Assembly (NCBI GenBank): GCA_934675735.1
Contig: CAKURR010000002.1
Location: 62,001 to 126,000 of the forward strand
Length of the DNA stretch: 64,000 nt
Reading direction: 5' to 3'
From: an uncultured Clostridia bacterium
Lineage (GTDB): Bacteria; Bacillota; Clostridia; Christensenellales; Aristaeellaceae
A program made the translations under genes and the position numbers. Positions 38,508 to 46,837 of this stretch are shown here, one piece after another (positions within the stretch are counted from its first letter, which is position 1; each line of letters opens with the position of its first letter). The notes beneath the pieces are model-generated. The model worked only from the letters and a program-made list of their open reading frames with translations. It did no database searches and had not been told where the DNA came from.

Positions 38508-40817
38508 TTAGTCCTCCAGCTTGGTAAACGTATACGTCTTGCCATACGTCTCGACATACACGGTGCGCATCACCTGTTCGGTGCGCGGCTTATCGTTGCT
38601 GTCGGTCGGCACGGAAGCGATGACGTCCACGGTATCCAAGCCGCCGAGCACCATGCCGAACGCGGCGTACTGGCCGTCCAGATAGTCGCTGTCGGCGTGC
38701 ATGATGAAGAACTGGCTGCCGGCGGAATCGTTGGACGTGGAGCGCGCCATGCTCAGCACGCCGCGCACGTGGCTCAGGTCATTCTCCACGCCGTTGCTGC
38801 TGAACTCGCCGCGGATGGCGTAGCCCGGGCCGCCCGTGCCGTCGCCGTTGGGATCGCCGCCCTGAATCATGAAACCGGAAATCACGCGGTGGAAGGTCAG
38901 GCCGTCATAGAAGCTGCCGTTGGCGAGGGAGACGAAGTTGCCCACGCTCTCCGGCGCCTTTTCGGGGTACAACTCGCCGTAAATCAGGGAGCCGTCGTTC
39001 ATCGCGATGGTGAAGGTCGGGTTCTTGTCAATCTGCTCGACGCCGGAGACCAGCGCGGCGTTATCCACGGCCAGCGCCGCGTCGGTGCCCATCTCTTCCA
39101 GCTCGTCCGCGCCGATGTAGCCCTTCACCTCCGTGCCCGGCACGGCGACGAAGGAATAGGTCTTGCCCTCGACGGTGATGCTGCCCAGAATATCCATCGA
39201 CGCGCCGGCCTTCACGTCGGCCACGGTGTCGCCGTTCGGCATATCCAGCAGCCGGGTGTCTGCCGAGACGGAAGCATAGGCCACGGTGGCCTCGACCGCC
39301 TCGCCCACGTAGACGTGGTAGAGCGTGCTCAGGTCGCCGACCTGCATATCCGCCTCGTCGAGCACGGTGTTCACATACTCGGAATACGCGTCGTTCTTCT
39401 TGTTGGTCAGCGTCTCTTCGGTTTCCGCGTCCTTGCGGGACTCGAAATCGACCTCGCCGGCTTCCAAATTCTTGGCATAGCGCAGGATGAAGTAGCCGTA
39501 ATCGGTGGCGATCACGTCGGACACGTCGCCCACGTTTTCAAGCGCCAGCGCGCCCGCGATGAACTCGTCGCCGTAGAGCTGGCTGCCCTCGGCCACAGGA
39601 TAGCCGCGCAGCATCTGCTCCTCGGTGGAGCTGTCCTCGTTGTAAGCCTTCATGGCCTCTTCGTAGTCCGCGCCGCCCGCGATGGCCGCGGCGACGGCCT
39701 TCGCCTTGGCATAGCCGCTCAGGGACGCGATGTCCGCGCCCTCTTCCGGCGTGGCCTCATCCTCGGTCGCCTCGCCGTCCACCTTGGCGATGTAGATGCA
39801 CTCCATCAGGCGCACACCTTCCGGCGTATAGAGGATTTCGTTCTCGTTCACATAATCGTTGATGAACGTATCCAGATCGGCGTAATTGTCCTTCTGCTCG
39901 GCGACCTTCGCGTCGAAGGCTTCCTTCACCTCGTCCTCGGTCACGGTCACATCCGCCGTCGCCTTGTCATAGATGAAGTTGAGCACGTCGTTCAGCTCGG
40001 CCGTCTCCATCAGGCTCTCTTCGGAGTAGCCCGCCTGAATCAGTTGGTCCTCCACGGCCTGGGTCAGCTCGTCGCCGGTGTAGCCGTAGACGGAAGAGAG
40101 ATAGCTTTCCAGATACTCGCGCGTGTTATCCAGCGCGGTCTGCACCTGGGCGCGCAGCTCCTCGCGCTTCTCGTCGGTCAGCTCATAGCCGTTTTCCGCG
40201 GCATAGTGGCGGACGATGCCGGTGCTGAGCTTGCTCTGCACCGTCTCCTGCGCAACGGAAGCCTGCAAATCGGCGTCGTACTCGTCCACGCTGTAACCGT
40301 ACTGCGCGTAGTACGCGACGTACTGGCTGAGCATGTTGTCAAACTCATCCTGAATTTCGGATTTCAGCACCGTCACCGCGCCGTTGTAGGCGGAAGCCAG
40401 CACTTCATCCTCCAGCGTCAGGGCGATCGCTTCTTCGTCGGCCTGCGCCGCGTCCTCGGTCTCCTCGGTGATGACGACAGCCGCGGCGTTCTCGCCGCTC
40501 TGCACAGCCGCCTCGGCCGCCGGTTCTTCGGTCGGCTCAGCCGTCGGTTCGGCGGTTGGCGCTTCGGTCGGCTCGGCCGTGGGTTCTTCCGTCGGCTCGG
40601 CCGTGGGCGCTTCCGTCGGTTCGGCAGTCGGTTCCTCGGTCGGCTTTGCGGTGGGTTCTTCCGTCGGCTCGGCCGTCGGTTCTTCCGTCGGCTCGGCGGT
40701 CGGCGCTTCGGTCACAACCGGCGTGGCCGTCGCTTCCGGCGCTTTCTCCTGAGAGCTGCACGCGCTCATGGAAACCAGCGCGATGGCCAGCATCAGGGCC
40801 AGAAAACTCTTCTTCAT
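38508..40817 (-). CDS. Lipoprotein with parvulin-like, SH3-like and cyclophilin domains
   Basis: 769 aa. Lipoprotein signal MKKSFLALMLAIALVSMSAC, then a Thr/Pro/Glu repeat region (about 32-102; units of EPTEEPTA and EAPTAEPT). A SurA/PrsA-like helical segment follows (about 150-320), then a parvulin-like rotamase region (about 329-445; GADYEEAMKAYNED, VGDVSDVIATDYGYFIL). An SH3-like beta region comes at about 509-572. A complete cyclophilin fills about 600-765 (GLTFHRVISGFMIQGGDP, AGSQFFIMHADSDYLDG). Folding of secreted proteins at the outer face of the membrane is inferred. GGAGGG lies before ATG 40817. Confidence 0.87.
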   Translation of the reverse strand: MKKSFLALMLAIALVSMSACSSQEKAPEATATPVVTEAPTAEPTEEPTAEPTEEPTAKPTEEPTAEPTEAPTAEPTEEPTAEPTEAPTAEPTAEPTEEPAAEAAVQSGENAAAVVITEETEDAAQADEEAIALTLEDEVLASAYNGAVTVLKSEIQDEFDNMLSQYVAYYAQYGYSVDEYDADLQASVAQETVQSKLSTGIVRHYAAENGYELTDEKREELRAQVQTALDNTREYLESYLSSVYGYTGDELTQAVEDQLIQAGYSEESLMETAELNDVLNFIYDKATADVTVTEDEVKEAFDAKVAEQKDNYADLDTFINDYVNENEILYTPEGVRLMECIYIAKVDGEATEDEATPEEGADIASLSGYAKAKAVAAAIAGGADYEEAMKAYNEDSSTEEQMLRGYPVAEGSQLYGDEFIAGALALENVGDVSDVIATDYGYFILRYAKNLEAGEVDFESRKDAETEETLTNKKNDAYSEYVNTVLDEADMQVGDLSTLYHVYVGEAVEATVAYASVSADTRLLDMPNGDTVADVKAGASMDILGSITVEGKTYSFVAVPGTEVKGYIGADELEEMGTDAALAVDNAALVSGVEQIDKNPTFTIAMNDGSLIYGELYPEKAPESVGNFVSLANGSFYDGLTFHRVISGFMIQGGDPNGDGTGGPGYAIRGEFSSNGVENDLSHVRGVLSMARSTSNDSAGSQFFIMHADSDYLDGQYAAFGMVLGGLDTVDVIASVPTDSNDKPRTEQVMRTVYVETYGKTYTFTKLED
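40510..40720 (-). repeat. Coding repeats for the Thr/Pro/Glu linker
   Basis: Near-identical units of 24-36 bases encoding EPTEEPTA and EAPTAEPT are repeated about seven times in the lipoprotein gene. Likely to vary in copy number between strains. Confidence 0.75.
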
Positions 40818-40896
40818 TGAGTGTTCCCTCCATCTTTTTATCGGCGATGCGCCCGACGTCACGTCGGTTTGTTACGGCATCAAAACCATATTCCCC

Positions 40897-40925
40897 ATTA
40901 TACGCGCCGCGCGGCCAAAAGGCAA
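40897..40925 (-). promoter_or_regulatory. Promoter for the PPIase lipoprotein
   Basis: TTGCCT (40920-40925), 17-base GC-rich spacer, TATAAT (40897-40902), about 80 bases before the ATG. The remaining sequence to 41109 shows no gene. Confidence 0.65.
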
Positions 40926-41109
40926 TCGTTTCGGCAAATTGCCTTCCCGACTTCATGGGCGATTCACAATTCTGTCACAATCCGCGCCTATTCGGTCAAA
41001 CAGCCGCTTTGCATGTCTTTCCGCCAAGCGTCTTTCGCACTCCAAACCGCTTATACAACCCCGCCCTCTCCTTGAAAGGGAAGGTGCCCGCGTGAGCGGC
41101 GGAAGGAGA

Positions 41110-42033
41110 TTAGAACGTATTCTCCGGATCAAAGCCCGCGTTCGTCGCCGGCGCTTCGCGCCGCTTCTGCCGCGCAAACGACTCGATAAACATCGCCATC
41201 TGCCGCACGGCGGGCGCCATCATCTGCGGGTTGAGCACCGCAATGCCAAACTCGCGGTATTCCATCGGCTCAATGGCATACGTCTCCACATCGCCGTGCA
41301 CGCGCTCGAGCGTCAGGCTCGGCATGATGCAGATGCCAAAACCGCTTTCGACCATCGCAATCGTCGAAAGATCGTCCACCACGCGGCAGGTTGCCCGCAC
41401 CGTGATGCGGTATTTCGCCAAAAACGCCTGCACGTCCGCATCCGTCGCGTCGCCCTGAACGACAAACGTCTCCGCGCGCATCTCCTCGGGCATAATCACA
41501 CCCGCCGTTTTCGTCTTAAATCCGCGCGGCGCGACGCACATCAGCCTGTCGCGGTACAGCGGGCGCACGGCCAAATCGCGCGTGGATTCCGTGGACAGAA
41601 AGCCCAGATCCACCACGCCCGTCTTAATCCACTCGATAACGTCGTCATACGTACCCTGATCGATTTCGATTTCCACGCCCGGGTATTTGACGCGGTATTC
41701 CGCCACGAGCTGCGGCAGCCACGCCACGCACACGCTGTTGAACGCGCCGATGCGCACCTTGCCGCGCTGCACGCCCTTGAGCTCGCCGACCGTCTGCGTC
41801 AGCGCCTCGTCGGCGGAAAGCACCTGCCGAATCACCGGATAAAGCGCTTCGCCGCTTCGGGTGAGCGAAACGCCGCCCTTGCCGCGCACGAAGAGCGAAA
41901 AGCCGCAGGACTCTTCCATCGAGCTGACGGCGTGGCTGATGGCACTGGGCGTCAGATGCAGAATCTGTGCCGCGCGCGCGAAACTGCCCTGCTGGGTGAC
42001 AGTGTGAAAAATGCGATATTCCAGCAGCGTCAT
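41110..42033 (-). CDS. LysR-family transcriptional regulator
   Basis: 307 aa. N-terminal winged HTH MTLLEYRIFHTVTQQGSFARAAQILHLTPSAISHAVSSME is typical of the family (split here only to describe it: residues 1-40). The effector domain shows EIEIDQGTYDDVIEWIKTGVVDLGFL and SGFGICIMPSL. AGGAGG is eight bases before ATG 42033. It is a monocistronic unit, and no divergent target gene is adjacent, since glmS lies in the same direction upstream. Confidence 0.93.
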   Translation of the reverse strand: MTLLEYRIFHTVTQQGSFARAAQILHLTPSAISHAVSSMEESCGFSLFVRGKGGVSLTRSGEALYPVIRQVLSADEALTQTVGELKGVQRGKVRIGAFNSVCVAWLPQLVAEYRVKYPGVEIEIDQGTYDDVIEWIKTGVVDLGFLSTESTRDLAVRPLYRDRLMCVAPRGFKTKTAGVIMPEEMRAETFVVQGDATDADVQAFLAKYRITVRATCRVVDDLSTIAMVESGFGICIMPSLTLERVHGDVETYAIEPMEYREFGIAVLNPQMMAPAVRQMAMFIESFARQKRREAPATNAGFDPENTF

Positions 42034-42086
42034 TGCTGTTCCTCCTGCCAAAATGGATTGAAGCGATTTGTCTCTCGCCGTATTTC

Positions 42087-42116
42087 ACTGTAACACCTCA
42101 GGGGGAGGCGCGTCAA
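42087..42116 (-). promoter_or_regulatory. Promoter for the LysR gene
   Basis: TTGACG (42111-42116) and TACAGT (42087-42092), spacer 18, about 55 bases before the start. Confidence 0.55.
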
Positions 42117-42215
42117 GAGTCCGGGCAAAGTTTGGGCAAAGCGGCGCATGACGCGCGTTGACAGGGGTACGCCTATGGGCGTACTTTCCAAAAACAGAAA
42201 CCGAAAGGTTGACGC

Positions 42216-42265
42216 AAAAACGCCCTTCTTTGAACGGGACCGGCCCGATTTCAAAGAAGGACGCG
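42216..42265 (-). terminator. Terminator after glmS
   Basis: CCTTCTTTGAA and TTCAAAGAAGG, plus outer CG/CG, pair across a GC-rich loop, followed by TTTTTG on the minus strand. Confidence 0.85.
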
Positions 42266-42273
42266 CTTTGATT

Positions 42274-44160
42274 TTATTCCACCGTCACGCTCTTGGCCAG
42301 ATTGCGCGGCTTATCCACGTCAAGGCCCTTGGCACAGCTGATGTAATAGGCCAGCAGCTGGAGCGGCACAACGGCCAGCGAAGTCGTCAGCAGCGGGTCG
42401 GTGCGCGGCACATAGACCGTGAAGTTGACGGTATCCTCGATGGCGTATTGGCCGTAGGTGGTCAGCCCGAACAGGCTTGCGCCGCGGCTGCGCACCTCGA
42501 CCATGTTGGAAACCTCTTTTTCAAACAGCTCCGGCTGGGTGGCGACGGCGACGACGAGCACGCCGTCCTCAATCAGGCTGATGGTGCCGTGCTTAAGTTC
42601 GCCGGCGGCGTAGGCTTCCGAATGGATATAGCTGATTTCCTTGAGCTTGAGGCTGCCTTCCAGGCTGATGGCATAATCCAGCCCGCGGCCGATGAAGAAC
42701 ACATCCTTGCAGGCGGCCATCTTGTTAGCGTACCACTGCACGCGCTCCTTGTCGGAGAGCACGCGTTCAATCTGATCCGGCAGGGCGAGCATCGCGTCAA
42801 TCAGCGCTTCGCGGCGGGCTTTGTCGATCTGCCCGCGCACCTCGGCCATGTGGACGGCGACCAGATACAGCGCCGCCAGCTGGGTGGAATAGGCCTTGGT
42901 CGTCGCGACGGCGATTTCCGGTCCGGCCCAGGTATACATCACGCTGTCCGCCTCGCGCGCGATGGACGAGCCGACGACGTTGACCACCGCCAGCGTGCGC
43001 ACGCCGCGCTCCCTGCACAGGCGAAGCGCCGCCAGGCTGTCGGCGGTTTCGCCGCTCTGGCTGATGATGACGACCAGCCCGTTCTCCTCCAGAATCGGGT
43101 CACGGTAGCGGAACTCGCTCGCCAAATCGACCTCACAGGGCACGCGCGCGGCCTTTTCGATGACATAGCGCGCCGCCATGCCGACGTGATACGCCGAGCC
43201 GCAGCCGATGAGATACACGCGGGAGACGGCGGCGAAATCCTCGTCTGTCAGCCCCGTTTCGCTCAGGTCGATATACTTTTCGCCTTCCTCGTCTTCCTTG
43301 ATGCGGGGGGAGAGCGTGTCGCGCACAGCGCGCGGCTGCTCGTGAATCTCCTTCATCATGAAATGCTCGTAGCCGTCCTTCTCGGCGGCGGCGGCATCCC
43401 ACTTGATTTCCACGAACGGCTTTTCGATTTCCTCGCAGTCGATGTTATAGACGTGCAGCTCGTCGCGGGTGAGGCAGGCGATTTCCTGATTGTCGATATA
43501 GACGACATTGCGCGTGTAATTGAGCACGGCGGGCACGTCGGAGGCAATCATATGCCCCTTGTATTCGCCGTCGCAGCGGCCGAGAATCAGCGGGCTGTCC
43601 TTACGAGCGGCGTAAATCACGCCGGGCTGGTCGCCGAAGAGAATGCCGAGCGCGTAGCTGCCGCGCACGCGAATCATCATATTGCGAATCGCGTCGAGCG
43701 CGCGTTCGCGCGGCTCCATGCCGCGCTTGGCCGCGTCGGCGTAATAGCTGTCCAGCAGCGCGGCGGCGACCTCGGTATCCGTCTGCGAGGCAAAGGTATA
43801 GCCCTTCTTGAGCAGCGAATCCTTGATTTCCTGATAGTTTTCGATGATGCCGTTATGCACGAGCACGACGCGCTTTTCGCGGGTATACTGCGGGTGCGCG
43901 TTGACGGTGCTCGGTTCGCCGTGGGTCGCCCAGCGGGTATGGCCGATGCCGCACAGGCCGTGGACGGCGTTGCCGGAATCGGTCATCTCCATCAGGTTTT
44001 TGAGGCGGCCCTTGGCCTTGACCACCTCGATATGTTCGTTGGCCTCGTCGCGCACGGCCAGACCCGCCGAGTCATAGCCACGGTATTCGAGTTTGGAGAG
44101 GCCGGCGAGCAAAATCGGGGCGGCCTGCTTCACGCCGACATAGCCGACAATTCCGCACAT
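42274..44160 (-). CDS. glmS: Glutamine--fructose-6-phosphate aminotransferase (isomerizing)
   Basis: 628 aa. Makes glucosamine-6-phosphate from fructose-6-phosphate using glutamine. N-terminal Ntn amidotransferase domain with Cys2 nucleophile (MCGIVGYVG), RWATHGEPS, and HNGIIENY. Two SIS domains follow (VYLIGCGSAYHVG, IISQSGETADS; FFIGRGLDYAISLEG) and the ending LAKSVTVE is diagnostic. It lies downstream of glnA, so glutamine supply and use are linked. No glmS ribozyme core is seen in the 167-base gap, which holds repeats. Confidence 0.97.
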   Translation of the reverse strand: MCGIVGYVGVKQAAPILLAGLSKLEYRGYDSAGLAVRDEANEHIEVVKAKGRLKNLMEMTDSGNAVHGLCGIGHTRWATHGEPSTVNAHPQYTREKRVVLVHNGIIENYQEIKDSLLKKGYTFASQTDTEVAAALLDSYYADAAKRGMEPRERALDAIRNMMIRVRGSYALGILFGDQPGVIYAARKDSPLILGRCDGEYKGHMIASDVPAVLNYTRNVVYIDNQEIACLTRDELHVYNIDCEEIEKPFVEIKWDAAAAEKDGYEHFMMKEIHEQPRAVRDTLSPRIKEDEEGEKYIDLSETGLTDEDFAAVSRVYLIGCGSAYHVGMAARYVIEKAARVPCEVDLASEFRYRDPILEENGLVVIISQSGETADSLAALRLCRERGVRTLAVVNVVGSSIAREADSVMYTWAGPEIAVATTKAYSTQLAALYLVAVHMAEVRGQIDKARREALIDAMLALPDQIERVLSDKERVQWYANKMAACKDVFFIGRGLDYAISLEGSLKLKEISYIHSEAYAAGELKHGTISLIEDGVLVVAVATQPELFEKEVSNMVEVRSRGASLFGLTTYGQYAIEDTVNFTVYVPRTDPLLTTSLAVVPLQLLAYYISCAKGLDVDKPRNLAKSVTVE

Positions 44161-44182
44161 GGTTCTTCCTCCTTTTCAATGG

Positions 44183-44268
44183 GGAAACGCTTGGGACTCC
44201 GTCCCAAACCCTGCCAAGAACCTGAGGTTCTTGGATTTTCCTCTGCATTTATCGCTTTGCGATAAATG
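44183..44268 (-). repeat. Family A intergenic hairpin repeat, copy 6
   Basis: Hairpin 1 CCAAGAACC-TGA-GGTTCTTGG (44214-44234) and hairpin 2 TTGGGAC-TCC-GTCCCAA (44191-44207), both in reverse orientation. A further perfect hairpin ATTTATCGC-TTT-GCGATAAAT lies at 44247-44267. It is placed inside the glnA-glmS spacer. Confidence 0.83.
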
Positions 44269-44277
44269 GACTGAATC

Positions 44278-44308
44278 GTTGTAGGGGCGCGCATTGCGCG
44301 TCCGCACT
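44278..44308 (+). repeat. Family B palindrome, copy B4
   Basis: CGTTGTAGGGGCGCGC then ATTGCGCGTCCG, identical to the reverse complement of 32966-32993, again next to a family A element. Confidence 0.65.
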
Positions 44309-44327
44309 TCGATTCGGCGCTTTTCAT

Positions 44328-46430
44328 TTAGACGTTAAACAGCAAATCGCCGTAGGTCGGCATCGGCCAGAGCCTGCCGTCCACAATCATTTCCAGGTGA
44401 TCGACCGGCGCGCGGAGCACATCCATCGCCGGACAGATGACGTCGTGCGCATAGCGCGCCTGTTCCTGACCGGAGAGCGCAGCGGCCTTCTCCTGCTTGG
44501 CGCGCAGGTCGGCGAGCGCGTCGCTCGTCTGCCGCAGCAGCACGTTCACGCGCGCAAGCAACTCCCGCTGCACGGACGCGTCCATGCCCGCCTGCGTCGC
44601 CTGATTGACCGACCACGCCAGCTTGCCGGAATACTCGACGACGGCGGGCACGATATCCTTGCCTGCCATGTCAATCATCGTCAGCGCTTCGATGTTGATG
44701 GTTTTGGCATACAGCTCGTAGGAAACATCCGCGCGGGCGCGCAGTTCCTTCTCGGTGAACACACCCTGATGCGCAAACAGCGCGACGGAAGCGGGCTTCA
44801 CCAGCTCGGGCACGGCGTCCACCATGCTCTTGAGATTCGGCAGGCCGCGGCGCGTCGCCTCGGCCACCCACTCGTCGGTATAGCCGTTGCCGTTGAAGAT
44901 GATGCGCTGGTGCGCGGTCATCTCGCGGCGAATCAGCGCGGGCAGGGCGGTTTCAAAATTCTCCGCCTTTTCCAGCTCGTCGGCAAAGCTTTCCAACGCT
45001 TCGGCGGCGATGGTGTTGAGCACGGTGTTCGCGTCGGCAATGCAGCCGGAGGAGGGCACCATGCGGAACTCAAACTTGTTGCCCGTGAACGCGAACGGCG
45101 AGGTGCGGTTGCGGTCGGTCGCGTCGCGGCGGATGAACGGCAGGGTCGAAACGCCCACGCGCATGATGGACGCGGAGGGCACGCTCTCGTCGCTGCCGCG
45201 GATGATGTGGTCCACCACGGCGGTCAGCTGGTCGCCCAGGAACATGGATATGATGGCGGGCGGCGCTTCGTTCGCGCCCAGACGGTGGTCGTTGCCCGGG
45301 TTGGCGGCGCTCATGCGCAAAAGGCCCGCGTGCTCGTCCACCGCCTTCATCATCGCGGCGAGCACGAGCAGGAACATCCGGTTCTTCTGCGGGTCGCGGC
45401 CCGGCTCGAGCAGGTTGTGGCCCGTATCCGTGGTCAGCGACCAGTTGTTGTGTTTGCCGCTGCCGTTGACGCCCGCAAAGGGTTTTTCATGCAGCAGGCA
45501 TACCAGCCCGTGGCGCAGGGCAACCTTTTTCATGACGTTCATGACGAGCATGTTTTCATCCGTCGCCACGTTGGTGGTGTTGTAAATCGGCGCAAGCTCA
45601 TGCTGGGCGGGCGCGGCCTCGTTGTGCTCCGTCTTGGCCGGAATGCCGAGCTTCCACAGCTCGATATCCAAGTCTTTCATGTAGTTGCTCACGCGCTCTT
45701 TAATCGCGCCGAAGTAGTGATCCTCCATCTCCTGTCCCTTGGGGGGCATCGCGCCGAAGAGCGTGCGGCCGGTGAAGATGAGGTCCTTGCGCTTCAGATA
45801 GGTTTCGCGGTCTACGATAAAATATTCCTGTTCCGGCCCGACGGAAGTCGTCACGCGCTGGGTCAGGTTGTCGCCGAAGAGGCGGCTGATGCGCACGGCC
45901 TGGCGGCTGATGGCCTCCATCGAGCGCAGCAGCGGCGTTTTCTGGTCGAGCGCCTCGCCGTTGTAGCCGCAGAACGCCGTGGGGATGCACAGCGTTTTCG
46001 TGTCGCCGTTGTCGTAGATGAACGCGGGGCTGGTGATATCCCAGACGGTGTAGCCGCGCGCTTCAAACGTGGCGCGGATGCCGCCGGAGGGGAAAGAGGA
46101 CGCATCCGGCTCGCCGCGGATAAGCTCCTTGCCGCGCAGCTCCATGATGACGCTGCCGTCCTTCTGCGGGCTGATGAAGGAATCGTGCTTTTCGGCGGTC
46201 GTGCCGGTCAGCGGCTGGAACCAGTGGGTGTAATGCGTCGCCCCCTGCTCTATCGCCCATTCCTTCATGGCGCTTGCGACCGCGTCCGCCACGGCGGGGT
46301 CAAGCTCTTCGCCGGCGGCCATGCTGGCCGACAGCCTCTTGTACATCTCTCTGGGCAGGCGCGCGCGCATCTCCTTTTCGGAAAAAACGCTGCTGCCGTA
46401 AAGCGCGGGGATATCCAGATAATCGCTCAT
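44328..46430 (-). CDS. Glutamine synthetase type III
   Basis: 700 aa, the length of GSIII (types I and II are 350-470). ATP-dependent synthesis of glutamine from glutamate and ammonia. Visible: YTHWFQPLTGTTAEKHDSF (GSIII-specific), GPEQEYFIVDRE, the catalytic-core KTEHNEAAPAQHELAPIY, FAGVNGSGKHNNWSL, and NRTSPFAFTGNKFEFR. A C-terminal helical extension (from about 560) belongs to the GSIII class. RBS GGAGA precedes ATG 46430. Type III enzymes are common in Clostridia and Bacteroidetes. The upstream in-frame extension is not supported. Confidence 0.96.
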   Translation of the reverse strand: MSDYLDIPALYGSSVFSEKEMRARLPREMYKRLSASMAAGEELDPAVADAVASAMKEWAIEQGATHYTHWFQPLTGTTAEKHDSFISPQKDGSVIMELRGKELIRGEPDASSFPSGGIRATFEARGYTVWDITSPAFIYDNGDTKTLCIPTAFCGYNGEALDQKTPLLRSMEAISRQAVRISRLFGDNLTQRVTTSVGPEQEYFIVDRETYLKRKDLIFTGRTLFGAMPPKGQEMEDHYFGAIKERVSNYMKDLDIELWKLGIPAKTEHNEAAPAQHELAPIYNTTNVATDENMLVMNVMKKVALRHGLVCLLHEKPFAGVNGSGKHNNWSLTTDTGHNLLEPGRDPQKNRMFLLVLAAMMKAVDEHAGLLRMSAANPGNDHRLGANEAPPAIISMFLGDQLTAVVDHIIRGSDESVPSASIMRVGVSTLPFIRRDATDRNRTSPFAFTGNKFEFRMVPSSGCIADANTVLNTIAAEALESFADELEKAENFETALPALIRREMTAHQRIIFNGNGYTDEWVAEATRRGLPNLKSMVDAVPELVKPASVALFAHQGVFTEKELRARADVSYELYAKTINIEALTMIDMAGKDIVPAVVEYSGKLAWSVNQATQAGMDASVQRELLARVNVLLRQTSDALADLRAKQEKAAALSGQEQARYAHDVICPAMDVLRAPVDHLEMIVDGRLWPMPTYGDLLFNV

Positions 46431-46497
46431 GCGTGCTCTCCTTGGGCCGTTTGTTCGCCCGCGCGCCGAGGGGCGGCGGGAATTGCAATACCTTATT

Positions 46498-46526
46498 ACG
46501 ATACACCACTTTGCGCAAAAATGCAA
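46498..46526 (-). promoter_or_regulatory. Promoter for glutamine synthetase
   Basis: TTGCAT (46521-46526), 17 bases, TATCGT (46498-46503). The rest of the 46431-46837 spacer holds GC-rich hairpins such as GCGGCA/TGCCGC near 46600 and no gene. The murA promoter was not identified. Confidence 0.5.
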
Positions 46527-46837
46527 TTCAGAAAAGCTTTTGGGCCGAATCGGTTTATTTTTTTCGGCAATTCTCCCTTTTTTCTTTGGTTTTTGCGGCA
46601 GGTTTTGCCGCTGGAACTTTCTGCGCCGCCGCGTTTTATGCCGCAAGCCGTTTAAGCCGCCGCGTTTCCAGCATAAAATAAAAAAGCCGCGCCCGTCTGC
46701 ATTTTCGCCAAGGCATGATGCGCGCGGCGGCGGGCAAAATCATCTTGCGGCGGCGCGGACATATCGCCGCTCTACGGCATAATCTGCCATCAGGCGGGTT
46801 CGCCGCCGCAAAGCCGAAAAAAATCGGAGGGATTCTC

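Noticed and set aside
42163..42180. Hairpin GTACGCC-TATG-GGCGTAC between LysR and glmS as a regulatory site
   Set aside because: A single 7-bp stem with no neighbour signal; not enough to name a function.
44161..44327. glmS ribozyme in the glmS leader
   Set aside because: The spacer is made of family A and B repeats and lacks the ribozyme core; it is also too short for both.
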